Of a DNA stretch of 8,302 bases, positions 1-6,948 are shown one piece after another. Numbering within the stretch: the stretch's first letter is position 1; every line of letters begins with the position of its first letter. The notes below the pieces were generated by a model. The model ran no database searches and was not told the DNA's origin. It saw only the letters and a program-made list of their open reading frames with translations. The DNA is from Bacillaceae bacterium UBA7792 (GTDB lineage: Bacteria; Bacillota; Bacilli; Bacillales; Cytobacillaceae), in NCBI GenBank assembly GCA_002480735.1, contig DLCS01000013.1, positions 1,719 through 10,020 of the forward strand, written 5' to 3'. The position numbers and the translations under genes were made by a program.

Positions 1-482
1 TGCATGAGTTGAATGATGATTTGATTTCCAGAGGCTTTAGCTATTGTCATATGAAAGTTATAATCATGTTCCCAGTCGCCCAAAGCTTCTTGGGATATGA
101 TTTCTTTTAGCTCTCTTACATGTCTATCTGATCTGTTTGTAGCTGCCAATTCCGCAATTTTCGGTTCTAGCATTTTTCTTACTTGGTATAAATCGCGAAC
201 ATCACTTGATTCAGGGCTTATTAGTGGATGATTAAAAAGGGTGACCGATTCAAACGTTCTTATGTAGGTCCCTTCTCCTTGTCTGACATCAACAGTACCT
301 TTTCCCTTAAGGGTGATAATCGCATCCCGTATCGCAGAGCGACCTACGCCAAACATATCACACATTTCACGGACCGACGGAAGCTTTTCCCCTGATTGAA
401 ATGTCCCATCCTCAATAAGCTTCTCGATTTGTTCTACAACAGATTCCGATACCTTCTTCACATAAATCTTCTCTACATTCAC
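1..482 (-). CDS. GntR-family (FadR/FCD subfamily) transcriptional regulator, partial
   Basis: DNA-binding regulator, probably responding to a small metabolite such as an organic acid; the ligand cannot be read from this part. About 160 N-terminal residues are visible and the C-terminus lies beyond base 1. Residues ~8-76 form a typical GntR winged helix-turn-helix (GEKLPSVREM, then GVGRSAIRDAI, then the wing RQGEGTYI). From ~95 an FCD effector domain begins (VRDLYQVRKMLEPKIAELAA), with D140-x3-H144 in DYNFHMTIAKASGN matching the first two metal ligands of FCD domains. The start is GTG at 482: it follows a very strong SD (AAAGGGGGAGG, 498-488) by 5 nt. An in-frame ATG at 509 has no SD and would place the SD inside the gene, so I reject it. 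The gene is divergent from the small gene at 784. Family assignment is firm; target genes are unknown. Confidence 0.93.
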   Translation of the reverse strand, partial: MNVEKIYVKKVSESVVEQIEKLIEDGTFQSGEKLPSVREMCDMFGVGRSAIRDAIITLKGKGTVDVRQGEGTYIRTFESVTLFNHPLISPESSDVRDLYQVRKMLEPKIAELAATNRSDRHVRELKEIISQEALGDWEHDYNFHMTIAKASGNQIIIQLM

Positions 483-513
483 AAATTCCTCCCCCTTTCC
501 TCCTGACATTTTT

Positions 514-532
514 TCAGATATCACATATCTGA
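514..532. promoter_or_regulatory. Perfect dyad, likely operator of the GntR-family regulator
   Basis: TCAGATAT-CAC-ATATCTGA is a perfect inverted repeat with 8-bp arms and a 3-bp centre, 32 bp upstream of the GTG start and about 12-30 bp downstream of the predicted transcription start. FadR-type regulators bind short dyads of about this size and many control their own genes, so repression by roadblock is a natural reading. A second, overlapping odd-centred dyad, ATATC-T-GATAT, lies at 525-535. The symmetry is visible in the sequence; the binding protein is inferred. Confidence 0.55.
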
Positions 533-550
533 TATGCGCTATCTAATCAC

Positions 551-579
551 ATTAAATCATTGATTCCGACAATAATCAA
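551..579 (-). promoter_or_regulatory. Probable SigA promoter of the GntR-family gene
   Basis: Read on the minus strand there is a -35 TTGATT (579-574), a 17-bp spacer and a -10 TTTAAT (556-551), giving 4/6 and 5/6 matches to TTGACA/TATAAT. Transcription would start near 544, about 60 nt before the GTG start. A 7-bp inverted repeat (559-565 with 574-580) overlaps the -35. The assignment rests on consensus matching only. Confidence 0.55.
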
Positions 580-783
580 TCATTTTTTGAAATTATAGAA
601 AAATTAAAAAATCCAGAGCGAATAGAATATTCTTTCATATACTGACAAGAAGAATAGCTATTGTTTCAAATCTGTTATAGTACAATCCTAACTGATTTTT
701 TCAAGGGTCATGAATCGAAAAATGATGTGAATAAATATATTTCCTTAAACAAATAATAATGAAAAAATAGAGGTGAGATAGTA

Positions 784-993
784 ATGGGGTTACTGAATGC
801 CTTTAACGAGTGGAAAAACAATCGTTATGAAAAGCATGTTTCGCAAATGAGGGATGAAAATAAATGTCCAGAGTGTTATGGCAGAGGATTTTTGATTTAT
901 CCAGCGAATGAATTCGTCTATTTGTCCAATCCGCTAGATTGTCCCGGCTGCAATGGCAGTGGTCTATATTCTGAATGGTCTAATCTAGTATAA
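784..993 (+). CDS. Small DnaJ-like zinc-knuckle protein (69 aa), function unknown
   Basis: A 69-residue, probably cytoplasmic protein with no signal peptide or membrane segment. It has two CxxCxGxG knuckles: C28-PE-C31-YGRG and C53-PG-C56-NGSG, with 21 residues between the inner cysteines. DnaJ has four such repeats binding two zinc ions; two repeats would make one zinc site. The J domain and substrate-binding domain of DnaJ are absent, so this is a stand-alone knuckle and not a chaperone fragment by any other sign. The N-terminus (MGLLNAFNEWKNNRYEKHVSQM) looks like an amphipathic helix. ATG 784 has a good SD (AGAGGTGAG, 769-777) and the gene ends in its own terminator, so it appears to be a real one-gene unit. 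I saw no convincing promoter. I believe similar short proteins occur in other Bacillus-type genomes, but I do not know a function. Confidence 0.85.
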   Translation: MGLLNAFNEWKNNRYEKHVSQMRDENKCPECYGRGFLIYPANEFVYLSNPLDCPGCNGSGLYSEWSNLV

Positions 994-1025
994 ATCAGTA
1001 TACTTTTTATCCAATAAAATAAATT

Positions 1026-1053
1026 TAACCTACTGATAGCCGTCAGTAGGTTA
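1026..1053. terminator. Bidirectional intrinsic terminator
   Basis: A perfect 11-bp stem (TAACCTACTGA, 1026-1036, with TCAGTAGGTTA, 1043-1053) encloses a 6-nt loop. It is followed by TTTGTAT on the plus strand and by AAATTTATTTTATT on the minus strand. It sits 32 nt after the stop of the 69-aa gene and 13 nt after the stop of appC, between convergent genes, so it can end both transcripts. Confidence 0.85.
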
Positions 1054-1066
1054 TTTGTATGAGACT

Positions 1067-1987
1067 CTAGCGTCTATTGCTCTTCGGATCAAATGCATCA
1101 CGGAGACCATCCCCGATAAAGTTGATACAAAGCACGGTTAATAGTATTGCGAGTCCAGGTGGAACCCAAGCTTCAGGACTATTTCTTAGAATTCTTATAC
1201 TCTGAGCTTCGGAAATCATATTGCCCCATGTTGGTGTAGGCTGTGGTATCCCAAAACCAAGGAAGCTTAATGCCGATTCGAGAATGATATAGGTAGCCAT
1301 CATTAAGGTAGCATTAACGACGATTGGTCCAATCGCATTCGGAATAAAATGCTTTAGGATAATTCGCATATCACTAACACCTATTGCCTTGGCACCTATA
1401 ATAAACTCCTGCTCCCGCAATGTGAGGAAAGTTCCCCGTATAATCCGTGTCAGGTTTGGCCAGGAGGTCAGGGCAATGATGCTGACAAAGATAACTACAT
1501 TCACCTTCTCCAATACTGCAACGATCGTTAGAACAAGAACTAGGAATGGCAGCATGAGCATTAAGTCAGTTGCTCTCATAATAATGGCATCAATCTTACC
1601 ACCATAGTAACCAGCAATAGATCCCAATAATACTCCGATCACGAGTGTGAAGATCATGGCACTAAAGCCAACGATGAGAGAAATACGCCCTCCATACAAT
1701 AGGCGAGCTAAATTATCCCGACCCGAGCCATCATTTCCAAGTGGATGATCCGCACTTGGTGGACGTTCTACTAAAGACAGATTCGATTTTGTTGGATTCT
1801 GATCCGTAATTAATGGCGCGAAAACAACAAGTAGAATAATCACGATCAGCATAATTACACTTATAACAGCAAGCTTGTTTTTCATAAAGCGATTAATGGC
1901 AATACGAGTAGGGCTTGTCCCTTTTTCCGCCTTATCTATGACGTTTCCTGGATCAATACTGGTAGTTTGTTGTGGTTTAAGTTCCAT
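1067..1987 (-). CDS. appC: Oligopeptide ABC transporter permease AppC
   Basis: One of the two membrane subunits forming the peptide channel. From ATG 1987 it is 306 aa, close to Bacillus AppC (about 300). A cytoplasmic N-terminal tail precedes TM1 (~39-59). HPLGNDGSGRD (81-91) is the typical DppC/OppC motif after TM1. Further membrane segments lie near 104-126, 141-160, 163-178, 222-246 and 277-292. The EAA loop that docks on the ATPases is at ~194-217 (EFIIGAKAIGVSDMRIIL, then IPNA). The longest frame starts at TTG 2023 inside appB and lacks an SD. ATG 1987 has GAGGTGA (1999-1993) 5 nt upstream, and that SD overlaps the appB stop, a normal coupling arrangement. It is last in the operon and ends 13 nt before the shared terminator. 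OppC and DppC are close relatives; the name rests on gene order. Confidence 0.9.
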   Translation of the reverse strand: MELKPQQTTSIDPGNVIDKAEKGTSPTRIAINRFMKNKLAVISVIMLIVIILLVVFAPLITDQNPTKSNLSLVERPPSADHPLGNDGSGRDNLARLLYGGRISLIVGFSAMIFTLVIGVLLGSIAGYYGGKIDAIIMRATDLMLMLPFLVLVLTIVAVLEKVNVVIFVSIIALTSWPNLTRIIRGTFLTLREQEFIIGAKAIGVSDMRIILKHFIPNAIGPIVVNATLMMATYIILESALSFLGFGIPQPTPTWGNMISEAQSIRILRNSPEAWVPPGLAILLTVLCINFIGDGLRDAFDPKSNRR

Positions 1988-1997
1988 TGCATTCACC

Positions 1998-2960
1998 TCA
2001 ATCGTAGCGGATTCTTGGGTCAACGATACTATAGAAAATGTCAGCTAATAAGTTCCCTAATAGAACTAAGAAACCTAGCATTAAATTAATCGCCATAATG
2101 GTTGGATAATCTCGATTTCCTATAGACTGTAAAAATAATCTCCCAAGACCAGGAAATTGGAAAACACCTTCTGTAATAACGGCCCCAGCCAATAAAGTCC
2201 CTACTTCAAATCCCAATAAGGTAATGATGGGGATAAGCGCATTACGAAGAGTGTGCTTGTACAGGACGGATCTTTCGGTCATCCCTTTAGCTCTTGCTGT
2301 ACGAATATAATCACTTCCTAGTACATCAAGAACCTCGGAACGCATATAACGCATATAAGTAGCTGTTCCCGCCAAACCGAGAGTTAAGCTTGGTAAGATC
2401 AGATGACGAATCTTATCAATAAATAATTCAAAGCCTTCCATTCCAGGTCTAGTAACCGTTCCTTGAGCAGGTAGCCAGCCTAGTGTGATAGAAAAAATAT
2501 AAATCGCCACTAATCCAAAGAAAAAGTTCGGTGTCGCAAGTCCGAAGAAGCCAAAGGCGGTTGCACCATAATCAAGCGGTGTATACGGATGCCTTGCTGA
2601 ATAAATCCCAATTGGAATTGACACTACAACTGTGATAAACAATGTCATGAGTCCCAAATATAAGGTATTTTCTAGCCTTTCACCTATAAGGTCCGATACG
2701 GCTCGTCCCTTAAAAATCATTGATTCACCAAAATCACCACGAATGGCACCTTTAACCCAATTCAAATATTGAATATGGATGGGATCATTTAGACCTAAAG
2801 CCTCTCGTTGCTTCTCATATACTTCCGGGTTAATTTTTGGATCTAATCTGCTGGAAAACGGGTCTCCTGGTGCGGCTTTGATAAGGCCGAAGCAAAGGAT
2901 TGTAAGGACAAAGAGCATTGGGATAAAAACAAGAACTCTTCGGATGATATATTGATACAA
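1998..2960 (-). CDS. appB: Oligopeptide ABC transporter permease AppB
   Basis: Membrane subunit that pairs with AppC. It has 320 aa, in line with AppB/OppB/DppB proteins (about 305-320). The N-terminus YIIRRVLVFIPMLFVLTILCFGLIKAAPGDP is the hallmark of this family: TM1 followed by a PGDP motif at ~31-34. Other membrane segments lie around 99-120, 134-162, 187-204, 243-263 and 289-311. The EAA loop is at ~217-244 (DYIRTARAKGMTERSVL, ending in NALIP). The C-terminal DPRIRYD is also family-typical. The start is TTG 2960, supported by GGAGGG (2972-2967) 6 nt upstream and by the need to keep YIIRRVL. It follows appA by 77 nt containing a hairpin, and its stop overlaps the appC SD. Confidence 0.92.
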   Translation of the reverse strand: MYQYIIRRVLVFIPMLFVLTILCFGLIKAAPGDPFSSRLDPKINPEVYEKQREALGLNDPIHIQYLNWVKGAIRGDFGESMIFKGRAVSDLIGERLENTLYLGLMTLFITVVVSIPIGIYSARHPYTPLDYGATAFGFFGLATPNFFFGLVAIYIFSITLGWLPAQGTVTRPGMEGFELFIDKIRHLILPSLTLGLAGTATYMRYMRSEVLDVLGSDYIRTARAKGMTERSVLYKHTLRNALIPIITLLGFEVGTLLAGAVITEGVFQFPGLGRLFLQSIGNRDYPTIMAINLMLGFLVLLGNLLADIFYSIVDPRIRYD

Positions 2961-2983
2961 TGTTGTCCCTCCATTCTAGAAAA

Positions 2984-3018
2984 GAAAAGAGCGCGGCGCC
3001 ATACCAAACGCTCTTTTC
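2984..3018 (-). terminator. Terminator-like hairpin between appA and appB
   Basis: In the minus-strand RNA, GAAAAGAGCG (3018-3009) pairs with CGCTCTTTTC (2993-2984), a perfect 10-bp stem with a 15-nt loop containing GGCGCC, followed by TTTTCTAG. It starts 20 nt after the appA stop and ends before the appB SD. No promoter for appB is evident, so it is more likely a partial terminator or a 3' end stabiliser for appA mRNA than a full stop. Confidence 0.6.
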
Positions 3019-3037
3019 CATATTTTTGTAGAAGTTA

Positions 3038-4792
3038 TTACTCAGTTACATACCATTTATGTGGATTATTATGGAAGCGGTATGGTAACACTTCTACACC
3101 TTGTAAGCGCTTATTATAAGCCCATAGCTTGTTCTTAGCATATAATATTACGGCAGGAAGATCTTCACCGAACATTACTTGCCATTCGCTTAGCTTTTCA
3201 TTGCGATAAGCTTTATCGAAAGCTTCTGGTGGCTTATTAGCTTCCACTAGCTTTGCATCAGCAGCTTCGTTGTTCCAGCGTGGATAGTTGTAAGGAACAT
3301 CTGATCTCCAAATACCGCCTGGGTCTGGATCATCGCTAGCTAAAGACCATCCAATTAGGAATAGATCCCATCCATCTGAATTAACATCAAGATCTTCAAA
3401 GTATACAGCTGCTTCTTTTGGTTGTACTAACTCAACCTGAATTCCTACTTCTTGAAGGAATTCTTGGATAATTGGAGCAGAACGCTCACGGTCTTTGTTT
3501 CCTAGTGGATAGTTAAGATTTAGTACCCACTTATTTCCTTGTGGATCTTCACGGAATCCATCTCCGTCTTTATCAACATAACCAGCTTCATCTAATAACT
3601 TTTTAGCTTGATCTGGATCATGCTTATATTGAGGAGGATTCTTATCATCATAAGCATCAAATTGTGTTGCGATCGGAGAATTGATAACCGATCCTTTTCC
3701 ATAGAATAATCCTTCCATGAGGGCTTCACGGTCAATCGCATAAGCAATTGCTTGACGTACCTTTGGATCTTTAACCTTTGGATTTTCTTTCCACTTTGAT
3801 TTGTCCATGATCGGTCCATGATTCATCATGAAGCCCATGATTTGATAACCAAAGTCTGGTTGCTCAACAATTTCGATATTTGGCATTGCAGCGACTGTTT
3901 CATAGTCTGCAGCTGCAAATCCGTTTGGATCCGCTACGAAATCAATTTCACCATTTTCTAACAAACCAAGGATAACCGCTTGGTCAACAACCTTCCAAAC
4001 AACTTGATCCAAGTATGGCTCACCTTGCCAATAATCAGCGTTCTTAGCAAGAACATATTGCTCACCTTGAACCATTTCAGTAAACTTGAATGGTCCAGTA
4101 CCAATTACTTTTCCAGCTTCACGAGATTCTGGAGCAGAAGGCATATCCGCAATATCCATGCTACCAAAAATATGCTCCGGAATGATTGGGAATGCTGCGT
4201 CACCTAAAGCCTTTACGTTTGGCTCTTTAAACTTGAACGTAACTGTATGATCGTCTACTTTAACGACACCTTGGAATTCTTGTGAAGCACCTGTACTATA
4301 TTCGTCATAGCCTAATAGGTTCTCAGCAATGTAAGTACGAATTCCCCCAGCTTCAATATATCCAGGGCTTGCAAGCATCTTATATGTGAACACAACGTCA
4401 TCTGCCGTAAATGGTTCTCCATCATGCCACTTTGCATTTTCTTGAAGCTCGAATGTCACTTCAGATTGATCATCGTTAAATGTCCATTTTTTTGCTAGGC
4501 TTGGGATAAACTCAAGATTTTCATCTTGTCCAACTAATCCCTCATAAATGAAATCAATAATATTTGCTTCATATGCTTCTTCATAGAAAATTGGGTTAAA
4601 CTGTCCAGATGGAGCTGTATCCATTGCACCCGTTAATGTTCCACCCATTTGTGGTCCTTCAGCTTTTTGCTCTGTTCCTTTCTTACCATCCTTTGGTTCA
4701 TCACTAGTCTTCTTGCCACCCGAACAAGCAGCAAGGATACCTAGCAAAAGAACAAAGCTAAGTAATAATAACAAACTCTTCTTAAACTTCAA
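3038..4792 (-). CDS. appA: Oligopeptide-binding lipoprotein AppA
   Basis: Extracytoplasmic peptide-binding component (SBP_bac_5 family), anchored to the outer face of the membrane and delivering peptides to AppB/AppC. Numbered from TTG 4792 it has 584 aa. The signal peptide is MKFKKSLLLLLSFVLLLGILAAC with lipobox LAAC and lipidated Cys23, followed by a charged linker (~24-48). GGTLTGAMDT (~50-59) opens the mature fold. The family signature lies at ~98-140 (SLAKKWTF, then WHDGEPFTADDVVFTY). DPKVRQAIAYAIDREALMEGLFYG and a C-terminal NNPHKWYVTE are also typical. Start choice: the longest frame begins at GTG 4801, which lies inside the SD (AAAAGGGGTGA, 4808-4798); TTG 4792 is 5 nt after it and gives a normal signal peptide. 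It is longer than B. subtilis AppA (about 540 aa as I recall). Family is certain; the exact peptide range is not visible. Confidence 0.92.
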   Translation of the reverse strand: MKFKKSLLLLLSFVLLLGILAACSGGKKTSDEPKDGKKGTEQKAEGPQMGGTLTGAMDTAPSGQFNPIFYEEAYEANIIDFIYEGLVGQDENLEFIPSLAKKWTFNDDQSEVTFELQENAKWHDGEPFTADDVVFTYKMLASPGYIEAGGIRTYIAENLLGYDEYSTGASQEFQGVVKVDDHTVTFKFKEPNVKALGDAAFPIIPEHIFGSMDIADMPSAPESREAGKVIGTGPFKFTEMVQGEQYVLAKNADYWQGEPYLDQVVWKVVDQAVILGLLENGEIDFVADPNGFAAADYETVAAMPNIEIVEQPDFGYQIMGFMMNHGPIMDKSKWKENPKVKDPKVRQAIAYAIDREALMEGLFYGKGSVINSPIATQFDAYDDKNPPQYKHDPDQAKKLLDEAGYVDKDGDGFREDPQGNKWVLNLNYPLGNKDRERSAPIIQEFLQEVGIQVELVQPKEAAVYFEDLDVNSDGWDLFLIGWSLASDDPDPGGIWRSDVPYNYPRWNNEAADAKLVEANKPPEAFDKAYRNEKLSEWQVMFGEDLPAVILYAKNKLWAYNKRLQGVEVLPYRFHNNPHKWYVTE

Positions 4793-4797
4793 ACTAT

Positions 4798-4808
4798 TCA
4801 CCCCTTTT
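4798..4808 (-). promoter_or_regulatory. Ribosome binding site that sets the appA start at TTG 4792
   Basis: AAAAGGGGTGA on the minus strand is followed by the 5-nt spacer ATAGT and then TTG AAG TTT. The GTG at 4801-4799 that begins the longest frame is part of this SD and could not be served by it. Confidence 0.75.
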
Positions 4809-4857
4809 AATATTTGGAAATCAATTAACTACAAAGCACTCGATTCTTTAGTAGCAC

Positions 4858-4867
4858 CACCTCCTTT
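4858..4867 (-). promoter_or_regulatory. Orphan strong Shine-Dalgarno sequence in the appF-appA gap
   Basis: AAAGGAGGTG on the minus strand is a 10-nt perfect complement of the 16S rRNA 3' end, stronger than any SD used by a gene here, yet no reading frame of useful size starts after it. A 10-codon frame from GTG 4857 to TAA 4825 begins directly against it, too close for normal initiation. A weak stem (CTACTAAAG, 4854-4846, with CTTTGTAG, 4836-4829; one bulge) follows. It lies 65 nt before the appA TTG. Sequences of this kind (STAB-SD, as upstream of cry3A) can protect 5' ends of processed mRNA in Bacillus; that role here is inference. Confidence 0.5.
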
Positions 4868-4887
4868 TCAGTAGGCTGTTTTGGTCA

Positions 4888-5901
4888 CTAATTTTGCTTA
4901 TCATATAAATGACATGCAACATAATGTCCTTCACCTACATGGATGAGATCTGGTCGATCAATTGAACAACGCTCATGGGCCTTTGGACAGCGAGTTCGAA
5001 AAGCACAACCTGATGGAGGGTTTGATGGACTTGGCAAATCCCCTTTTAAGATGATTTTTTCGCGTTTATTCACTACATCTGTAGATGGAACTGCAGATAA
5101 TAGGGCTTCAGTATATGGATGCAATGGAGTTTCGTAGAGATTTTTCTTTGGTGCGATTTCTGCAATCCTTCCTAGATACATAACTGCTACTCGATCACTG
5201 ATGTGTTTGACTACACTTAGGTCGTGAGCAATAAATAAATACGTTAAATTAAATTCGTCCTGCAGGTCTGCCATCAAATTAAGAACCTGGGCCTGAATGG
5301 ACACATCAAGTGCGGATACAGGTTCATCACATACAACAAATTTTGGATTCAAAGCGAGTGCTCTTGCAATGCTTATCCGCTGTCTTTGCCCACCCGAAAA
5401 TTCATGTGGGTATTTGAGGCGGGCATCTGGTCTTAGACCAACTTTTTCTAGCAAGGCAATTGCTTTATCTCGACGTTCCGATTTTTTTAATGATGTTTGT
5501 ACAAGAAGTGGCTCCTCAATTAATTCCTGAACATTCATTTTTGGATTTAGAGAGGCAAATGGGTCTTGAAACACGATTTGCATATCACGTCGATATGGAC
5601 GTAGCTGTCGATTAGAAAAGCTTGTGATGTCTTCATTTTCAAACAGAATCTGCCCTTCAGTGGGCTCCATTAGACGCAGAATCACACGGCCCAATGTTGA
5701 TTTTCCTGAGCCAGATTCACCTACAACCCCTAATGTTTCCCCTCTTATCACGCTTAGACTTACGTCATCAACGGCCTTGACATGCCCAAGAGTACGCTTC
5801 AGGACGCCTCCCTTAATAGGAAAGTACTTCTTTATATTTTTTGCTTCTAGTATATAATCCTGATCTGTCTTTTTTTCTAGTTCTCTTTCTACTACTGACA
5901 C
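4888..5901 (-). CDS. appF: Oligopeptide ABC transporter ATP-binding protein AppF
   Basis: Cytoplasmic ATPase partner of AppD that powers peptide import. It has 337 aa, usual for AppF/OppF/DppF. The nucleotide-binding domain shows Walker A GESGSGKS (61-68), Q-loop Gln112 (IVFQDPFASLNP), signature FSGGQRQR (168-175), Walker B FVVCDEP (188-194), D-loop SALD and switch His226 (FIAHDLSV). All catalytic residues are present. A C-terminal oligopeptide-transporter extension follows (HPYTEALLSAVP, ~261-272) with C299-x5-C305-x6-C312-x17-C330, the pattern that holds a [4Fe-4S] cluster in related Dpp/Opp ATPases. The start is GTG 5901, 7 nt after a GAGGGGG SD whose first bases overlap the appD stop; the genes are 12 nt apart, implying coupled translation. 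Confidence 0.94.
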   Translation of the reverse strand: MSVVERELEKKTDQDYILEAKNIKKYFPIKGGVLKRTLGHVKAVDDVSLSVIRGETLGVVGESGSGKSTLGRVILRLMEPTEGQILFENEDITSFSNRQLRPYRRDMQIVFQDPFASLNPKMNVQELIEEPLLVQTSLKKSERRDKAIALLEKVGLRPDARLKYPHEFSGGQRQRISIARALALNPKFVVCDEPVSALDVSIQAQVLNLMADLQDEFNLTYLFIAHDLSVVKHISDRVAVMYLGRIAEIAPKKNLYETPLHPYTEALLSAVPSTDVVNKREKIILKGDLPSPSNPPSGCAFRTRCPKAHERCSIDRPDLIHVGEGHYVACHLYDKQN

Positions 5902-5913
5902 TAGTTAGCCCCC

Positions 5914-6885
5914 TCATTCATACAGATAGCATCGAACTTTATGCCCTGGCTCTACTTCTCTTAATTCCGGATTCTTCTCACGACATTTGTCCATTGCATG
6001 CGGACAGCGATCGGAAAAGCGACAGCCCACTGGAAAGCTATGTGCTGCTGGAACCATCCCCTTGATCGCACCTAATCTATCAACCTCTTTTTCTAGACTT
6101 GGTAAGCTCTCAAGCAATCCAGTTGTATAAGGATGCTTCGGATTTAAGAACAATTCCTCTACCTTCGTTTCCTCCACAATTTGTCCACCGTACATAACCA
6201 TTACCTTATCGGCATATTCAGCGACAACGCCCAAATCATGGGTAATAAGGAGAACGGCCATGTTAAATTTCTTCTTCATCTCGTCCATTAAATCGAGAAT
6301 CTGTGCTTGAATGGTCACGTCGAGAGCAGTTGTTGGTTCATCTGCAATTAATAGTTTTGGGTCACATGAAATCGCAATAGCAATCATTGCTCTTTGTCTC
6401 ATTCCACCTGAAAGCTGATGTGGATATTCCTTCATCGTTTCTTCTGCTCTTGGGAAACCAACAAGCTTGAGCAATTCAATTGCTTTTCTTTCTGCCTCTG
6501 CTTTTGAAATTTTCTTATGTCGAATGAGTGTTTCTTTTATTTGATTCCCAATGGTAAACACTGGATTTAATGCCGTCATCGGTTCCTGGAAGATCATCCC
6601 GATCTCTCTGCCACGAATATTTGTCATTTGTTTATCCGTTAAACCAACGAGGTCTTTTCCGTCAAAGAGAATTTGTCCGTTCTCTATTTTTCCTGGTTTA
6701 TTAATTAGCTTCATGATCGATAGAGAGGTAATGCTTTTCCCACTACCAGATTCGCCGACAAGGGCGACTGTCTCACCTGGACTGACGGAGAAATCTACAC
6801 CATCTACGGCTTTTGCCACTTTTTTCCCTTCTAAATAGAAGTATGTTTTTAGTCCCTTCACATCTAATAATGTTTTTTGTGTCAT
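5914..6885 (-). CDS. appD: Oligopeptide ABC transporter ATP-binding protein AppD
   Basis: First gene of the operon and first of its two ATPases; it forms a heterodimer with AppF under the AppB/AppC channel. It has 323 aa, close to B. subtilis AppD. Visible motifs are Walker A GESGSGKS (44-51), Q-loop Gln100 (GMIFQEPMTALNP), signature LSGGMRQR (158-165), Walker B LLIADEP (178-184), D-loop TALD and switch His216 (LLITHDLGV). The C-terminal extension starts at HPYTTGLLESLPSL (~251-264) and carries C288-x5-C294-x6-C301-x17-C319, identical in spacing to AppF, a likely [4Fe-4S] site. ATG 6885 has GAGGTG 6 nt upstream. The gene order D-F-A-B-C is that of the B. subtilis app operon, which supports the app name over opp (A-B-C-D-F) or dpp. 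Confidence 0.94.
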   Translation of the reverse strand: MTQKTLLDVKGLKTYFYLEGKKVAKAVDGVDFSVSPGETVALVGESGSGKSITSLSIMKLINKPGKIENGQILFDGKDLVGLTDKQMTNIRGREIGMIFQEPMTALNPVFTIGNQIKETLIRHKKISKAEAERKAIELLKLVGFPRAEETMKEYPHQLSGGMRQRAMIAIAISCDPKLLIADEPTTALDVTIQAQILDLMDEMKKKFNMAVLLITHDLGVVAEYADKVMVMYGGQIVEETKVEELFLNPKHPYTTGLLESLPSLEKEVDRLGAIKGMVPAAHSFPVGCRFSDRCPHAMDKCREKNPELREVEPGHKVRCYLYE

Positions 6886-6948
6886 TCACTGCACCTCAGC
6901 TTTGTATCCACACACTTGTTGTTAGTCATGGATTAGAATTGTGAAAAA

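Noticed and set aside
624..662. Two 10-bp palindromes, AGAATATTCT (624-633) and AATAGCTATT (653-662)
   Set aside because: Even-centred AT-rich palindromes of this length arise readily by chance, they are unrelated to each other, and no promoter for the gene at 784 is clearly associated.
681..686. TACAAT as the -10 of a promoter for the 69-aa gene
   Set aside because: The nearby TTGTTT (661-666) is only 14 bp away and no -35 occurs at 16-18 bp, so I do not call a promoter.
4825..4857. Ten-codon frame after the orphan SD, as a possible appA leader peptide
   Set aside because: GTG 4857 is only 1-2 nt from the SD core, too close for initiation, and the codons show no regulatory pattern such as a run of one amino acid.
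6551..6838. Open frame of 95 codons on the plus strand, antisense to appD
   Set aside because: It lies wholly inside appD, which has every ATPase motif, and has no SD or recognisable domain; it is a shadow frame.
1..6885. The GntR-type regulator as the controller of the app operon
   Set aside because: The operon is transcribed towards the regulator from over 6 kb away, a convergent terminator separates them, and the regulator's dyad is not repeated near the app promoter.
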